DNA from: an uncultured Eudoraea sp.
GTDB lineage: Bacteria; Bacteroidota; Bacteroidia; Flavobacteriales; Flavobacteriaceae
Reading direction: 5' to 3'
DNA length: 64,000 nucleotides
Assembly: GCF_947258925.1 (NCBI RefSeq)
Contig: NZ_CAMYKG010000001.1
Coordinates: 83,382 to 147,381 of the forward strand
Shown: positions 35,039-43,625 of the stretch, one piece after another
How the letters are laid out: each line of letters begins with the position of its first letter
Position numbering within the stretch: the stretch's first letter is position 1
Notes under the pieces: model-generated
The model's input: only the letters and a program-made list of their open reading frames with translations
Told to the model about the DNA's origin: nothing
The model's database searches: none
Translations under genes and position numbers: made by a program

Positions 35039-36370
35039 ATGGAAAATAAAAAACACTCCCCAACCCGAAGAAACTTTTGCAAGAATACCGCTATTGCAGC
35101 AGGTGGAATTTTGACAGTCCCTTTGGATGTAGCGGCCTCGGCCCATGTTTTAGGCGAGGATGTCATAAATATTGCCTTGGTTGGATGTGGTGGCAGAGGA
35201 ACTGGTGCTGCGGTACAGGCCTTAAGTACGAAAGAAAATGTAAGGTTGGTAGCTATGGCCGATGCTTTTCAGGATCGTTTGGATAATTGTTTTGAAATCC
35301 TTTCCAAGAAGTTTTTGGATACAGGCAAAGTGGCCGTAAAAGATGAAGACAAATACTACGGTTTTGATGCTTATAAAGCAGCTATAGATAAAGCAGATGT
35401 AGTACTATTAACCACAACTCCTGGTTTCAGACCCATTCATTTTGAGTATGCAATAAGTAAAAATAAGCATGTATTCATGGAAAAACCGGTTGCTACTGAT
35501 GCCGGTGGTATTAGAAGTGTCCTGAAAACTGCGAAAATTGCCAAAGAGAAAAAACTGAATGTAGTGGTTGGTTTGCAACGGCATTATCAAAAAAATTATC
35601 TCGCATGCCTTGAAGAAATACGAGCAGGTAAAATAGGCCAAATTGTATCAGGACAGGTATATTGGAATAGTGCAGGTGTTTGGGTTAAGCAACGACAGGA
35701 AAACCAGACAGAAATGGAATACCAAATGCGAAATTGGTATTATTTTAACTGGTTATGCGGTGATCATATAGTGGAGCAACATATTCATAATATCGATGTT
35801 GCTAATTGGTTTATTGGTGAGTTCCCTGTTCATGCCCAGGGCATGGGTGGCAGGGAAGTCCGCAAAGGAAAAGAGTACGGAGAAATATTTGACCACCACT
35901 TTGTTGAATTTACCTATCCCTCCGGAGCGATTATTTCCAGCCAGTGCAGGCATCAAAAAGGCTGTTTAGACAATGTATCCGAAAGTTTAATGGGTACCAG
36001 GGGTAAAATTTATACCGATTCCCAAAATAAAGGGATAATTACAGGCTATGATGGCAGTACGATCTATGACCATCAGGGTGCTAATGATCCAAATCCTTAT
36101 CAGACAGAACATGATGCTTTATTCGCTTCTATTAAATCTGGTGGCCTTATCAGTGATGCGGAACATGCGGCAAAAACCACTATGACTGCAATTCTTGGAA
36201 GGATGGCAACCTATTCAGGGCAATTAATCACTTATGAAGATGCCTTAAATAAAGGCAGGAACCTAATGCCTGAAGCATATAGTTGGGATGCCAAGCCTCC
36301 GGTATTACCTAATGAAAATGGCTTTTACCCCGTACCTGTCCCAGGAGTAACAGAAGTATTGGAAAAATAG
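35039..36370 (+). CDS. Gfo/Idh/MocA-family oxidoreductase, exported
   Basis: 443 residues. A Tat-like leader (TRRNFCKNTAIAAGG) precedes the Rossmann domain with VGCGGRGTGAA, the dehydrogenase signature FMEKPVATDAGG and a C-terminal Gfo/Idh/MocA domain with DHIVEQHIHNIDVANWF. It should use an NAD(P)-like cofactor on a sugar or polyol; the substrate is unknown. The secreted form in pair with an FGE-like protein is a recurring theme in this phylum. Confidence 0.9.
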   Translation: MENKKHSPTRRNFCKNTAIAAGGILTVPLDVAASAHVLGEDVINIALVGCGGRGTGAAVQALSTKENVRLVAMADAFQDRLDNCFEILSKKFLDTGKVAVKDEDKYYGFDAYKAAIDKADVVLLTTTPGFRPIHFEYAISKNKHVFMEKPVATDAGGIRSVLKTAKIAKEKKLNVVVGLQRHYQKNYLACLEEIRAGKIGQIVSGQVYWNSAGVWVKQRQENQTEMEYQMRNWYYFNWLCGDHIVEQHIHNIDVANWFIGEFPVHAQGMGGREVRKGKEYGEIFDHHFVEFTYPSGAIISSQCRHQKGCLDNVSESLMGTRGKIYTDSQNKGIITGYDGSTIYDHQGANDPNPYQTEHDALFASIKSGGLISDAEHAAKTTMTAILGRMATYSGQLITYEDALNKGRNLMPEAYSWDAKPPVLPNENGFYPVPVPGVTEVLEK

Positions 36371-36440
36371 GGTACAGAATTCACTTTTGATGGTATACCG
36401 TACTAATACCCGGATTTTACAGGATCAATTTTTGGGAATA

Positions 36441-38111
36441 TTAATAAGCCCTCTTTAATGAAAAATCTGAATGCGCTTCAATTTCTTGGACAATTTTTTC
36501 TTTCCAGGATAGGATTTGTGCATCATCCAATTTAAAAATAGATTTAAATTCATCCAGGATAGGATCAAGCAGAAAAGGTATGTTTTCGATATCAAAATAT
36601 AAGCGACCCGTCCTGCGAATAAAAAAATCCATCGGTGAAGTTATCATTTCATAATGTATTCCAAAATGTAATTCGGCTTTTGCCATTCTTATAAAGGGGT
36701 CCTTATCTTTCTGCTTTGAATATTCTTCTAAAATAATTTCCGATTGCTTGCCATAGGTGGTGACCAGAAACCAGGCATCATATTCTGAAAACCCATCTGC
36801 CTGAATTCGTTCGAAAACTTCCTGGATATACTTTTTAACGTGTTTCGATTTTTTGAAATCACTGCCACATAACGGGATTTTGGTTGTCTGACATTCCGGA
36901 AATTCAACTCCTTCTTTCTCTTCCATTTTTTTGGAAAGCAGGTTAACAACCCTTTCTGCCATTTTTCGATAGCCCGTGAGTTTCCCGCCAGCCATACTAA
37001 TAAGTCCAGTCTCGGAAATAAATATTTCATCCTTCCTGCTTAGTTCGGAAGTAGATTTACCTTCTTCATGAATTAACGGCCTTAAACCCGCCCAGGAAGA
37101 GAGAATATCCCCTAGTTCCAGGTTGATCTTTGGAAACATGTTGTTTACAGCAGATATTAAATAAAGAGCATCTGCCAAGTCCAATTGTACGTTATCCTTA
37201 TCCGCTTCATAGTTAGTATCTGTAGTTCCTACATATGTAATCTTACCTCTGGGTATTGCAAAAATCATCCTTCCATCAGGTACATCAAAATAAACCGATT
37301 GTTTTACGGGTAATTTTTCATGGGCAAATACAAGATGAACACCTTTAGTCAGATGCAAACGCTTACCATTTTTGGAATTGTTCTTAGTTCGCAAATCATC
37401 TACCCATGGTCCGGCCGCATTGATCACATATTTGGATTTAATGGTAAACTCCTGTCCCGACTTGGCATCTTCACAACTCACTCCTGAAACATCATTCTCA
37501 TTATAAACAAACCCTTTTACTCTTGTATAATTCAAGGGAACGGCGCCAAATGTCAAGCTTGTTTTAATATTCTCAATGGTAAGCCTGGCATCATCTGTCC
37601 GATACTCCGCATAGTACCCTGCACCCTTTAACTTTTTCTTTGGCAATAAGGGTTCAAGGGCCAGCGCTTCTTTTTTTTCCAGCATCCGGCGTTTGTCATC
37701 TCCCGATACCTGAGCTAAAATATCATACACCTTTAGCCCAATAGATGTCAGCCATTTTCCGTAAGACCCTCCGTCAATCAGCGGGAGGAGCATTTTTTCC
37801 GGAAGCACAAGATGTGGAGCTAGTTTGTGTACAATAGCTCTTTCCGATCCCACCTCTTTTACCAACCAAAAATCAAATTGTTTAAGATAACGTAACCCTC
37901 CATGAATTAGCTTTGTAGACTTACTGCTCGTTCCTGAGGCAAAGTCCCCCTTTTCAACTAAAGCCACTTTCATTCCTCTGGAAGCAGCATCGAGTGCTAT
38001 CCCTGCTCCTGTTATTCCACCCCCGATTATTACAAGGTCGAAATTAGTTTTAGTAAGGTTTTGAATAATTTTTTTACGGTCCAGGTCCGAAAATCGAATG
38101 TTCTTTTTCAT
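36441..38111 (-). CDS. glpD: Respiratory FAD glycerol-3-phosphate dehydrogenase
   Basis: 556 residues from the ATG at 38111; a TTG at 38126 adds five residues and is less likely. It passes electrons from glycerol 3-phosphate to the quinone pool at the inner membrane. FAD binding is seen as VIIGGGITGAGIALDAASRG, the family signature as FASGTSSKSTKLIHGGLRYL, and the substrate region as GVHLVF and YVGTTDTNYEAD. The C-terminal domain is present and complete. No glycerol kinase or facilitator is adjacent. Confidence 0.93.
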   Translation of the reverse strand: MKKNIRFSDLDRKKIIQNLTKTNFDLVIIGGGITGAGIALDAASRGMKVALVEKGDFASGTSSKSTKLIHGGLRYLKQFDFWLVKEVGSERAIVHKLAPHLVLPEKMLLPLIDGGSYGKWLTSIGLKVYDILAQVSGDDKRRMLEKKEALALEPLLPKKKLKGAGYYAEYRTDDARLTIENIKTSLTFGAVPLNYTRVKGFVYNENDVSGVSCEDAKSGQEFTIKSKYVINAAGPWVDDLRTKNNSKNGKRLHLTKGVHLVFAHEKLPVKQSVYFDVPDGRMIFAIPRGKITYVGTTDTNYEADKDNVQLDLADALYLISAVNNMFPKINLELGDILSSWAGLRPLIHEEGKSTSELSRKDEIFISETGLISMAGGKLTGYRKMAERVVNLLSKKMEEKEGVEFPECQTTKIPLCGSDFKKSKHVKKYIQEVFERIQADGFSEYDAWFLVTTYGKQSEIILEEYSKQKDKDPFIRMAKAELHFGIHYEMITSPMDFFIRRTGRLYFDIENIPFLLDPILDEFKSIFKLDDAQILSWKEKIVQEIEAHSDFSLKRAY

Positions 38112-38232
38112 GTTTTTGCAATTCAAGGCTCAAAATTAACATGGCCTCGCAACAAATGTAAAACATTAAATGCTCAATGCAAATGCCTGCAATAGAGGCA
38201 TAGTTTCAAATTTAAAAGATTATAAATTTGTA

Positions 38233-38541
38233 TTAAATTGGGGCTATGAATTCGTATTCCCTTTCAACTAAACAGATTCTTACTTTGTACCATTTATACC
38301 ACTCATTTTTTCCTTTATCCTGTGCAACGAGGTGTTCAAGATTTGCCTTCCATTTCGCTATGGACTCGAGATTTTCCCAATAACTTATAGATATCCCTAT
38401 TTCTTCTTTAGCGCTTTCAAACCCAAGATAACCCGGTTGTATTTTCGCTAATTTCTCCATTTCTTCAGACATAAGCCGGTATCCCTGATCCTCGGAGGTT
38501 CTTATACTTGTAAATATTACGGCGTAATAATTATCTTTCAA
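38233..38541 (-). CDS. Antibiotic biosynthesis monooxygenase (ABM)-like protein
   Basis: 102 residues, a small ferredoxin-like dimer of the ABM family, seen in YYAVIFTSIRTSEDQGYRLM and the QPGYLGFESAKEE...ISYWENLESIAKWK pattern. The start is a TTG 6 nt after the stop of the preceding gene; there is no in-frame ATG at that position. Such proteins act as small oxygenases or haem-degrading enzymes; no substrate is shown here. Confidence 0.78.
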   Translation of the reverse strand: MKDNYYAVIFTSIRTSEDQGYRLMSEEMEKLAKIQPGYLGFESAKEEIGISISYWENLESIAKWKANLEHLVAQDKGKNEWYKWYKVRICLVEREYEFIAPI

Positions 38542-38547
38542 AACAGT

Positions 38548-38904
38548 TTAGTATATATAGGCTCTTTCCACAAAATAATTCACTATGGCTTCCTTCATCA
38601 ATACAGATTGTTCCCCCGCTTTTAGAGGTGGGAGTGCCTCCTTAACAGCATAGTGAGGCCAGCCATCTTCATCATAATATTCAAATTCATAATACCCGTA
38701 GGGTTCCAGAAGTTTACAGATTGCAATATGCATTAAATTAATTTTCTCGTCTTTTTTGTAATTATAATGATATTTACCTAACTCCTGAACACCAATTAAA
38801 TAGATTATCCCATCCAATTCAAGAGGATCACCATCCGAAAATTTATCGGATAGTTTCTTTACCAATTGCTCCCATCTCTCCTTCAATTTAGTATCTCTGC
38901 TCAT
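38548..38904 (-). CDS. Conserved hypothetical protein, 118 residues
   Basis: Not recognised. It is a soluble, charged protein (pattern DGIIYLIGVQELGKYHYNYKKDEK, then FEYYDEDGWPHYAVKEALPPLKAGEQ) without membrane segment or known motif. The ATG fits and the frame is complete. It lies 6 nt before the ABM-like gene and is probably in the same transcript. Confidence 0.7.
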   Translation of the reverse strand: MSRDTKLKERWEQLVKKLSDKFSDGDPLELDGIIYLIGVQELGKYHYNYKKDEKINLMHIAICKLLEPYGYYEFEYYDEDGWPHYAVKEALPPLKAGEQSVLMKEAIVNYFVERAYIY

Positions 38905-38979
38905 CTTTTAACACCAAAATGTTTTTAAATTCATTTTAATCGATCTTATGCAAAAAATCAAAGGTACAAATCAAAATTC

Positions 38980-38987
38980 TATATTTG
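38980..38987 (+). promoter_or_regulatory. Candidate cvpA -7 promoter box
   Basis: TATATTTG, an exact TAnnTTTG match. If real, transcription begins near 38994, which excludes the TTG at 38985 as a start codon and supports the GTG at 39003. Confidence 0.4.
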
Positions 38988-39002
38988 TTAAAACGAATTC
39001 AA

Positions 39003-39497
39003 GTGAATATTCTCGATATAATTTTGGGGTTAATTCTGGTGTATGGACTTTATAAAGGTGTTAAAAATGGCTTTTTTGTAGAAATTACATCACTGGCTGC
39101 TATTATTGTAGGGTTATATGGTGCCATTCAATTTTCCTATATAACCGCCAGTTATCTAGCTCAAAATATGGATTGGGATGAAAATTACATTAAACTAACT
39201 GCATTTATAATTACTTTTCTAGGTATTGTGATTCTGGTTAACATGGCTGGTAAAATTCTTACTAAAATTGCTGATTTTGCCATGCTTGGTTTGCTAAACA
39301 AAGTTGCAGGTGGGATATTTGGTATTTTAAAGTTAGCTGTGATCCTGGGTACCTTATTGTATTTCTTTGAAAGTACATCCGACTCCTTAAATCTAAAAAA
39401 AAATAATATTGTTGAGGAGTCTATTCTTTATACCCCGGTTAGGGATATGGGAGCTTTGGTTTTTGGAAACGTGGTTGAGGCATTTAATGACGGATAA
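39003..39497 (+). CDS. cvpA: CvpA-family membrane protein
   Basis: About 164 residues with four membrane segments, matching the CvpA/colicin V production family (start VNILDIILGLILVYGLYKGVKNGFFVEI). The start is taken as a GTG at 39003 because it fits the family N-terminus and the -7 box. A TTG at 38985 would add six residues. It has no adjacent purine gene. Confidence 0.82.
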   Translation: MNILDIILGLILVYGLYKGVKNGFFVEITSLAAIIVGLYGAIQFSYITASYLAQNMDWDENYIKLTAFIITFLGIVILVNMAGKILTKIADFAMLGLLNKVAGGIFGILKLAVILGTLLYFFESTSDSLNLKKNNIVEESILYTPVRDMGALVFGNVVEAFNDG

Positions 39498-39646
39498 ATG
39501 ATCAAAAAGTGCAGTTCATCGAAAAAAAAAGCATTTTCATGTGTGTTTTTCATAATTTCTTTAATATTACGAAGTTGATCCTCTGAACAAAGGATTAACC
39601 GGAACACCCCCACTCTTCTTTACCCTACTTACAGATAGAACACTAT

Positions 39647-40123
39647 ATGAAAATGAGATTGCATATCGCTCTCTCGGTTTTATTTGTATTGTTGGCTGGA
39701 TCCTGTAGCACAGAGTCCATAGAAAATACAAATATCCCGATTTTTGAAAATGCCGTTTTGGTAGAACAGGAACTATTGGATATAGTTAATGACCATAGAA
39801 ACGAGCTAGGTTATCCGTCTTTGGTATTTAGCAAAGTTGCCTATGAATATGCCAACGCTCATAATGATTATATGATAGTCAACGGTAGTCTAAGCCATGA
39901 TAATTTTAGTTCAAGGGCATCGAGCATTTCCAGTGAGGTGAATGCCGAATATGTAGCTGAAAATGTTGCAAAGGACTACCCTGATGCTATTACTGCTTTT
40001 GAGAATTGGCTTAATAGCCCAAATCATCGCAAAACCATAGAAGGAGAATTTTCACATACAGCCGTGAGTATTAAAAAAGATGCTGGCGGGAAACTCTACT
40101 TCACACAGTTGTTCTACCGATAG
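39647..40123 (+). CDS. CAP (SCP/PR-1)-domain lipoprotein
   Basis: 158 residues with the lipobox LLAGSC (Cys20). The CAP fold shows AYEYANAHNDYM, NGSLSHDNF, AENVAKDYPDAI and NSPNHRKTIEG, including the two histidines and glutamate pattern seen in many bacterial CAP proteins. It should be anchored at the cell envelope; its role is unknown. Monocistronic, between cvpA and the 3-hydroxyanthranilate dioxygenase gene. Confidence 0.88.
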   Translation: MKMRLHIALSVLFVLLAGSCSTESIENTNIPIFENAVLVEQELLDIVNDHRNELGYPSLVFSKVAYEYANAHNDYMIVNGSLSHDNFSSRASSISSEVNAEYVAENVAKDYPDAITAFENWLNSPNHRKTIEGEFSHTAVSIKKDAGGKLYFTQLFYR

Positions 40124-40208
40124 ACAATTCCAGCAAAAATTCTTTTCTTAAATTTGAATCAGGATTTCAAAAAAACTTCCTGTTAACCCCGTTTAAAACC
40201 TGAATCAA

Positions 40209-40754
40209 ATGTCTATAAAACCTCCATTTAATCTAAACAAGTGGATTCAAGAAAACAGACACTTATTAAAACCCCCTGTTGGAAATAAAAATCTGTATAA
40301 GGATGCAGGTGACTATATTGTTATGATAGTAGCAGGTCCGAATGCACGAAAAGACTACCATTATAACGAAACGGAAGAGCTTTTCTATCAATTGGAGGGA
40401 CAAATAGAGGTGCATGTTCAGGAGGACAGTAAGAAAAAAACAATGAAACTAGGGCCAGGTGATATGTATCTGCATCCAGCAAAAGTTCCACACTCCCCTG
40501 AAAGGTTCAAAGACTCCATAGGGTTGGTAATAGAGCGAAAGAGAGACCATCTTCAAACTAAGGACGGCCTTCTTTGGTTCTGTGATACCTGTAATCATAA
40601 ACTCTATGAGACTTATTTCAAATTACACGATATAGAAAAGGATTTTTTGTCCCACTTTTCCTATTTCTACGGCTCCAAAGAGCTAAGAACCTGTGAAAAT
40701 TGTGGAACAGTGATGCCGGTTGATGAACGGTTTATTGCTCAAAAAGAAGACTAA
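40209..40754 (+). CDS. nbaC: 3-hydroxyanthranilate 3,4-dioxygenase
   Basis: 181 residues, a cupin iron enzyme that opens 3-hydroxyanthranilate in the kynurenine route to 2-amino-3-carboxymuconate semialdehyde. Iron ligands are His51, Glu57 and His95, positions expected in the bacterial enzyme. The C-terminal rubredoxin-like site is complete with two CxxC pairs (125/128 and 162/165). The DUF1304 gene starts 3 nt after the stop. Confidence 0.94.
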   Translation: MSIKPPFNLNKWIQENRHLLKPPVGNKNLYKDAGDYIVMIVAGPNARKDYHYNETEELFYQLEGQIEVHVQEDSKKKTMKLGPGDMYLHPAKVPHSPERFKDSIGLVIERKRDHLQTKDGLLWFCDTCNHKLYETYFKLHDIEKDFLSHFSYFYGSKELRTCENCGTVMPVDERFIAQKED

Positions 40755-40757
40755 TAA

Positions 40758-41126
40758 ATGAAACTTGTCATTGCCATAATAATTGGAACCATAGCCTTAC
40801 TTCATTTATATTTTATGTGGTTCGAAATGTTTGCCTGGACTACCCGGGGCAAAAAGATATTCAAATCCTTTCCTAAGGATTTGTTTGAACCAACAAAATC
40901 CCTCGCCGCAAACCAGGGTCTTTATAACGGCTTTTTAGCTGCTGGCCTTATCTGGACGTTCTTTATTCAGGATCCGATCTGGCGAACTAATATTTCTATC
41001 TTTTTTCTATGCTGTGTTGCAGTTGCCGGAATCTTCGGAGCCTTAACCGCCTCTAAAAAAATATTTGTTGTTCAGGCGCTCCCCGCCTTGATTGCACTAC
41101 TTCTTACCTTTATTACTTCACGCTAA
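40758..41126 (+). CDS. DUF1304-family membrane protein
   Basis: 122 residues with four hydrophobic segments and the family pattern FMWFEMFAWTTRGKKIFKSF and NQGLYNGFLAAGL. The function is unknown. It lies 3 nt after the 3-hydroxyanthranilate dioxygenase gene, so co-transcription is likely. Confidence 0.82.
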   Translation: MKLVIAIIIGTIALLHLYFMWFEMFAWTTRGKKIFKSFPKDLFEPTKSLAANQGLYNGFLAAGLIWTFFIQDPIWRTNISIFFLCCVAVAGIFGALTASKKIFVVQALPALIALLLTFITSR

Positions 41127-41209
41127 GATTCCATCACTTTCGGGTTACATAATCACTATTATTCGTAGCTTTGCAGATATTGAACAAATTACCTTAAAAA
41201 CGTTATAAA

Positions 41210-42763
41210 ATGACACTAATTGCAGTAGACTTTGGAATAGAAGAAGCATTGGACAAATTGGGGATAAAGGAAGAAAATGATGGTACTTCAACAGGTTCCA
41301 ATACTTTTTCGTCAGGTGAAATGATTGAATCATTTTCACCCGTAGATGGTTTATTAATTGGTAAAGTGAAAAGCACCTCTGAAAGTGATTATGAAAGAGT
41401 AATAGAAACTGCAACTGATGCTTTTCAGGTTTGGCGAAAAAAGCCCGCTCCAGAAAGAGGAGAAATTGTTCGTCAGTTTGGAAACAAACTTCGTGAATTA
41501 AAGGAACCTTTAGGAAAATTAGTTTCTTACGAAATGGGAAAGTCTTATCAGGAAGGTCTTGGTGAAGTCCAGGAAATGATAGATATATGTGATTTCGCGG
41601 TAGGACTTTCAAGACAATTGCATGGTTTAACTATGCATTCTGAAAGACCGGGACATCGCATGTATGAACAATACCATCCTTTGGGTGTTGTAGGCATTAT
41701 ATCAGCTTTTAATTTCCCTGTTGCCGTATGGGCATGGAATACGGCACTAGCCTGGGTATGCGGTGACGTATGCGTATGGAAACCATCCGAAAAAACTCCA
41801 CTTTGTGGCATAGCCTGTCAAAATATTGCTGCGGAAGTATTCAAAGCAAATGGGCTGCCGGAAGGGATCTCATGTTTGATAAATGGGGATTATAAAGTTG
41901 GTGAAATGATGACAAAGGACAATAGAGTACCCCTGATTTCGGCTACAGGTTCTATTCGCATGGGAAAAATTGTTGCACAGGCAGTTGCGGCAAGATTAGG
42001 GAAATCCCTTCTTGAGTTGGGTGGCAACAATGCTATTATTGTTACCCCGGACGCAGATATAAAAATGACGGTTATTGGAGCCGTATTCGGAGCTGTTGGT
42101 ACTGCCGGTCAGCGATGTACTTCTACAAGAAGACTCATCATACATGAATCTATCTATGATCAGGTAAAAGATTCAATTGTCGCTGCCTATAAACAATTAC
42201 GCATAGGCAACCCCTTAGACGAGAATAATCATGTTGGCCCATTGATTGACAAGGATGCTGTTGCTATGTATGAAAAAGCGCTTAAACAAGTTGTGGATGA
42301 AGGTGGAAATCTAATCTTGGAAGGCGGTGTCTTAGAAGGAGAAGGTTATGAGAGTGGTTGCTATGTTCATCCTGCAATAGCTGAAGCAAATAATACCTAT
42401 GATATCGTACAGCACGAAACCTTTGCGCCCATCCTTTATTTGTTGAAATATGAAGGAGATGTCGAAAATGCTATTCAAATTCAAAATAATGTCGTTCAGG
42501 GACTTTCCTCAGCGATCATGACTAATAATTTAAGGGAAGCAGAAAGTTTTCTTTCCGCCGCCGGAAGTGATTGTGGTATTGCTAATGTCAATATTGGTAC
42601 TTCAGGTGCCGAGATTGGCGGGGCTTTTGGTGGAGAAAAGGAAACCGGGGGTGGTCGTGAAAGTGGATCCGATGCGTGGAAAGTTTATATGCGCAGACAA
42701 ACCAATACAATTAACTATACCACTGAACTGCCTTTGGCTCAAGGGATTAAATTTGATTTATAA
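41210..42763 (+). CDS. ALDH7-type aldehyde dehydrogenase
   Basis: 517 residues. The active-site residues are Glu269 (LLELGGNN) and Cys303 (GTAGQRCTSTRR), and the NAD site includes ISATGSIRMGK. The sequence style, with FNFPVAVWAWNTALAWVCGD and the C-terminal GGEKETGGGRESGSDAWKVYMRR, matches ALDH7, usually 2-aminoadipate semialdehyde dehydrogenase. Adjacent kynurenine-pathway genes raise the alternative of a 2-aminomuconate semialdehyde dehydrogenase role, but ALDH8 is the usual family for that. A long-loop terminator follows. Confidence 0.88.
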   Translation: MTLIAVDFGIEEALDKLGIKEENDGTSTGSNTFSSGEMIESFSPVDGLLIGKVKSTSESDYERVIETATDAFQVWRKKPAPERGEIVRQFGNKLRELKEPLGKLVSYEMGKSYQEGLGEVQEMIDICDFAVGLSRQLHGLTMHSERPGHRMYEQYHPLGVVGIISAFNFPVAVWAWNTALAWVCGDVCVWKPSEKTPLCGIACQNIAAEVFKANGLPEGISCLINGDYKVGEMMTKDNRVPLISATGSIRMGKIVAQAVAARLGKSLLELGGNNAIIVTPDADIKMTVIGAVFGAVGTAGQRCTSTRRLIIHESIYDQVKDSIVAAYKQLRIGNPLDENNHVGPLIDKDAVAMYEKALKQVVDEGGNLILEGGVLEGEGYESGCYVHPAIAEANNTYDIVQHETFAPILYLLKYEGDVENAIQIQNNVVQGLSSAIMTNNLREAESFLSAAGSDCGIANVNIGTSGAEIGGAFGGEKETGGGRESGSDAWKVYMRRQTNTINYTTELPLAQGIKFDL

Positions 42764-42770
42764 AAAATAA

Positions 42771-42840
42771 TGCCCGCAGTGGCCTTCATTATTCCAATGT
42801 GTATAAAGTTGGACTAACTTAAATTTTCTGCGGGTATTTT
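42771..42840 (+). terminator. Long-loop terminator after the ALDH7-type gene
   Basis: TGCCCGCAG (42771-42779) pairs with CTGCGGGTA (42828-42836), including one G-T pair, and TTTT follows. The 48-nt loop holds a smaller CCAA/TTGG hairpin. It lies 8 nt after the ALDH stop. Confidence 0.55.
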
Positions 42841-43028
42841 AGTGAAACATTGCGTTTTCTTAATACGTAATTTGGAAGACCAGAACTTCCCGGGGACCCC
42901 TTCCCAAAGGTCTTATTGAATTTCATCCAAAAAAAATTTTGAACACCGGCAATAGTATAATTATATATTACTATTCGTCTAAAATGTTTTAATGAAAATC
43001 GAAATTTATATTCTTAATAAACCAAAGA

Positions 43029-43061
43029 ACCGTTGCTATTATAAGAAAAAATAGCAACGGT
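43029..43061. other. Perfect 12-bp stem-loop with A/C-rich tail
   Basis: ACCGTTGCTATT (43029-43040) pairs perfectly with AATAGCAACGGT (43050-43061) around a 9-nt loop. The following DNA (TTAACCAAACTAAATC at 43071-43086) resembles, but does not copy, the 17-mer at 2406 and 32677. No T-tract follows, so a plain terminator is doubtful. Confidence 0.45.
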
Positions 43062-43401
43062 GATCTTGAATTAACCAAACTAAATCAAAAAATTCTTGGG
43101 AAGTAGTAAAGCTCCATTTCAATGCTGAATCTTTGTCAGGAGAAAAGGAGTAACAAATCTAACCATTCTCAAAGATCCCATTTCGTCATCGGTTTCCTCC
43201 ACAAGAATATATAGTTAGCACGAAAAATTGTATAAGTGGTACTAATTCGGGTATGTCTTGTATTCAGTTAAAGAAATTGTAAGTATTTTAATCATTATTA
43301 GCAGCTTAACTCCATATCAATAATGATTTACTTTTTTACTTTAAGCAAATTTTAAGATTTTTTTAATACATTGTATACAGAACACTAAATGTGTGATCAA
43401 C

Positions 43402-43497
43402 ATGACAAAAAAAACTACAAACTTGCTGGGAATCATTATAACTATCCTGGCAGGGATTTATTTTTTCGTGATGTACTGCAGTGAATGCGGATCGTAG
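43402..43497 (+). CDS. 31-residue membrane peptide, possibly a remnant of an OmpA-type anchor
   Basis: An ATG at 43402 opens a 31-codon frame ending in TAG at 43495-43497. The product begins MTKKTTNLLGII, has one membrane helix and ends YCSECGS. This resembles the N-terminal anchor of flavobacterial OmpA-family proteins, which in several genomes precede a gene like the one at 43626. Here no OmpA domain follows, so either the gene is truncated or this is a free-standing small membrane protein. Confidence 0.4.
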   Translation: MTKKTTNLLGIIITILAGIYFFVMYCSECGS

Positions 43498-43625
43498 ATA
43501 ACTCGTTAATACTAGTCGTTAAAAATGGATTTCTACCATTTGTAAAATACATTTATTGGTTACTAATCCATGCTAAGTAGAAACGAAAAAGTACGCTTTA
43601 AAAACTATTTAAATAATTCTTAATT

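Larger units (their letters stand above)
42764..43401. other. Gene-poor region with hairpins after the ALDH gene
   Basis: 638 bp without a convincing protein gene. It holds the ALDH terminator (42771-42840), a 12-bp perfect stem-loop (43029-43061) followed by an A/C-rich tail, and a 10-bp inverted repeat AATCATTATT (43290-43299) with AATAATGATT (43319-43328). A 20-codon frame at 42992-43054 runs into the stem-loop and is not taken as a gene. Confidence 0.6.

Noticed and set aside
42992..43054. 20-codon frame ending in the stem-loop after the ALDH gene
   Set aside because: Its second half is the stem itself, and the peptide is basic with no pattern; coding is not needed to explain it.
43290..43328. 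AATCATTATT / AATAATGATT inverted repeat
   Set aside because: All but two of the pairs are A-T and the loop is 19 nt, so it may be chance in AT-rich spacer; mentioned only in the region entry.
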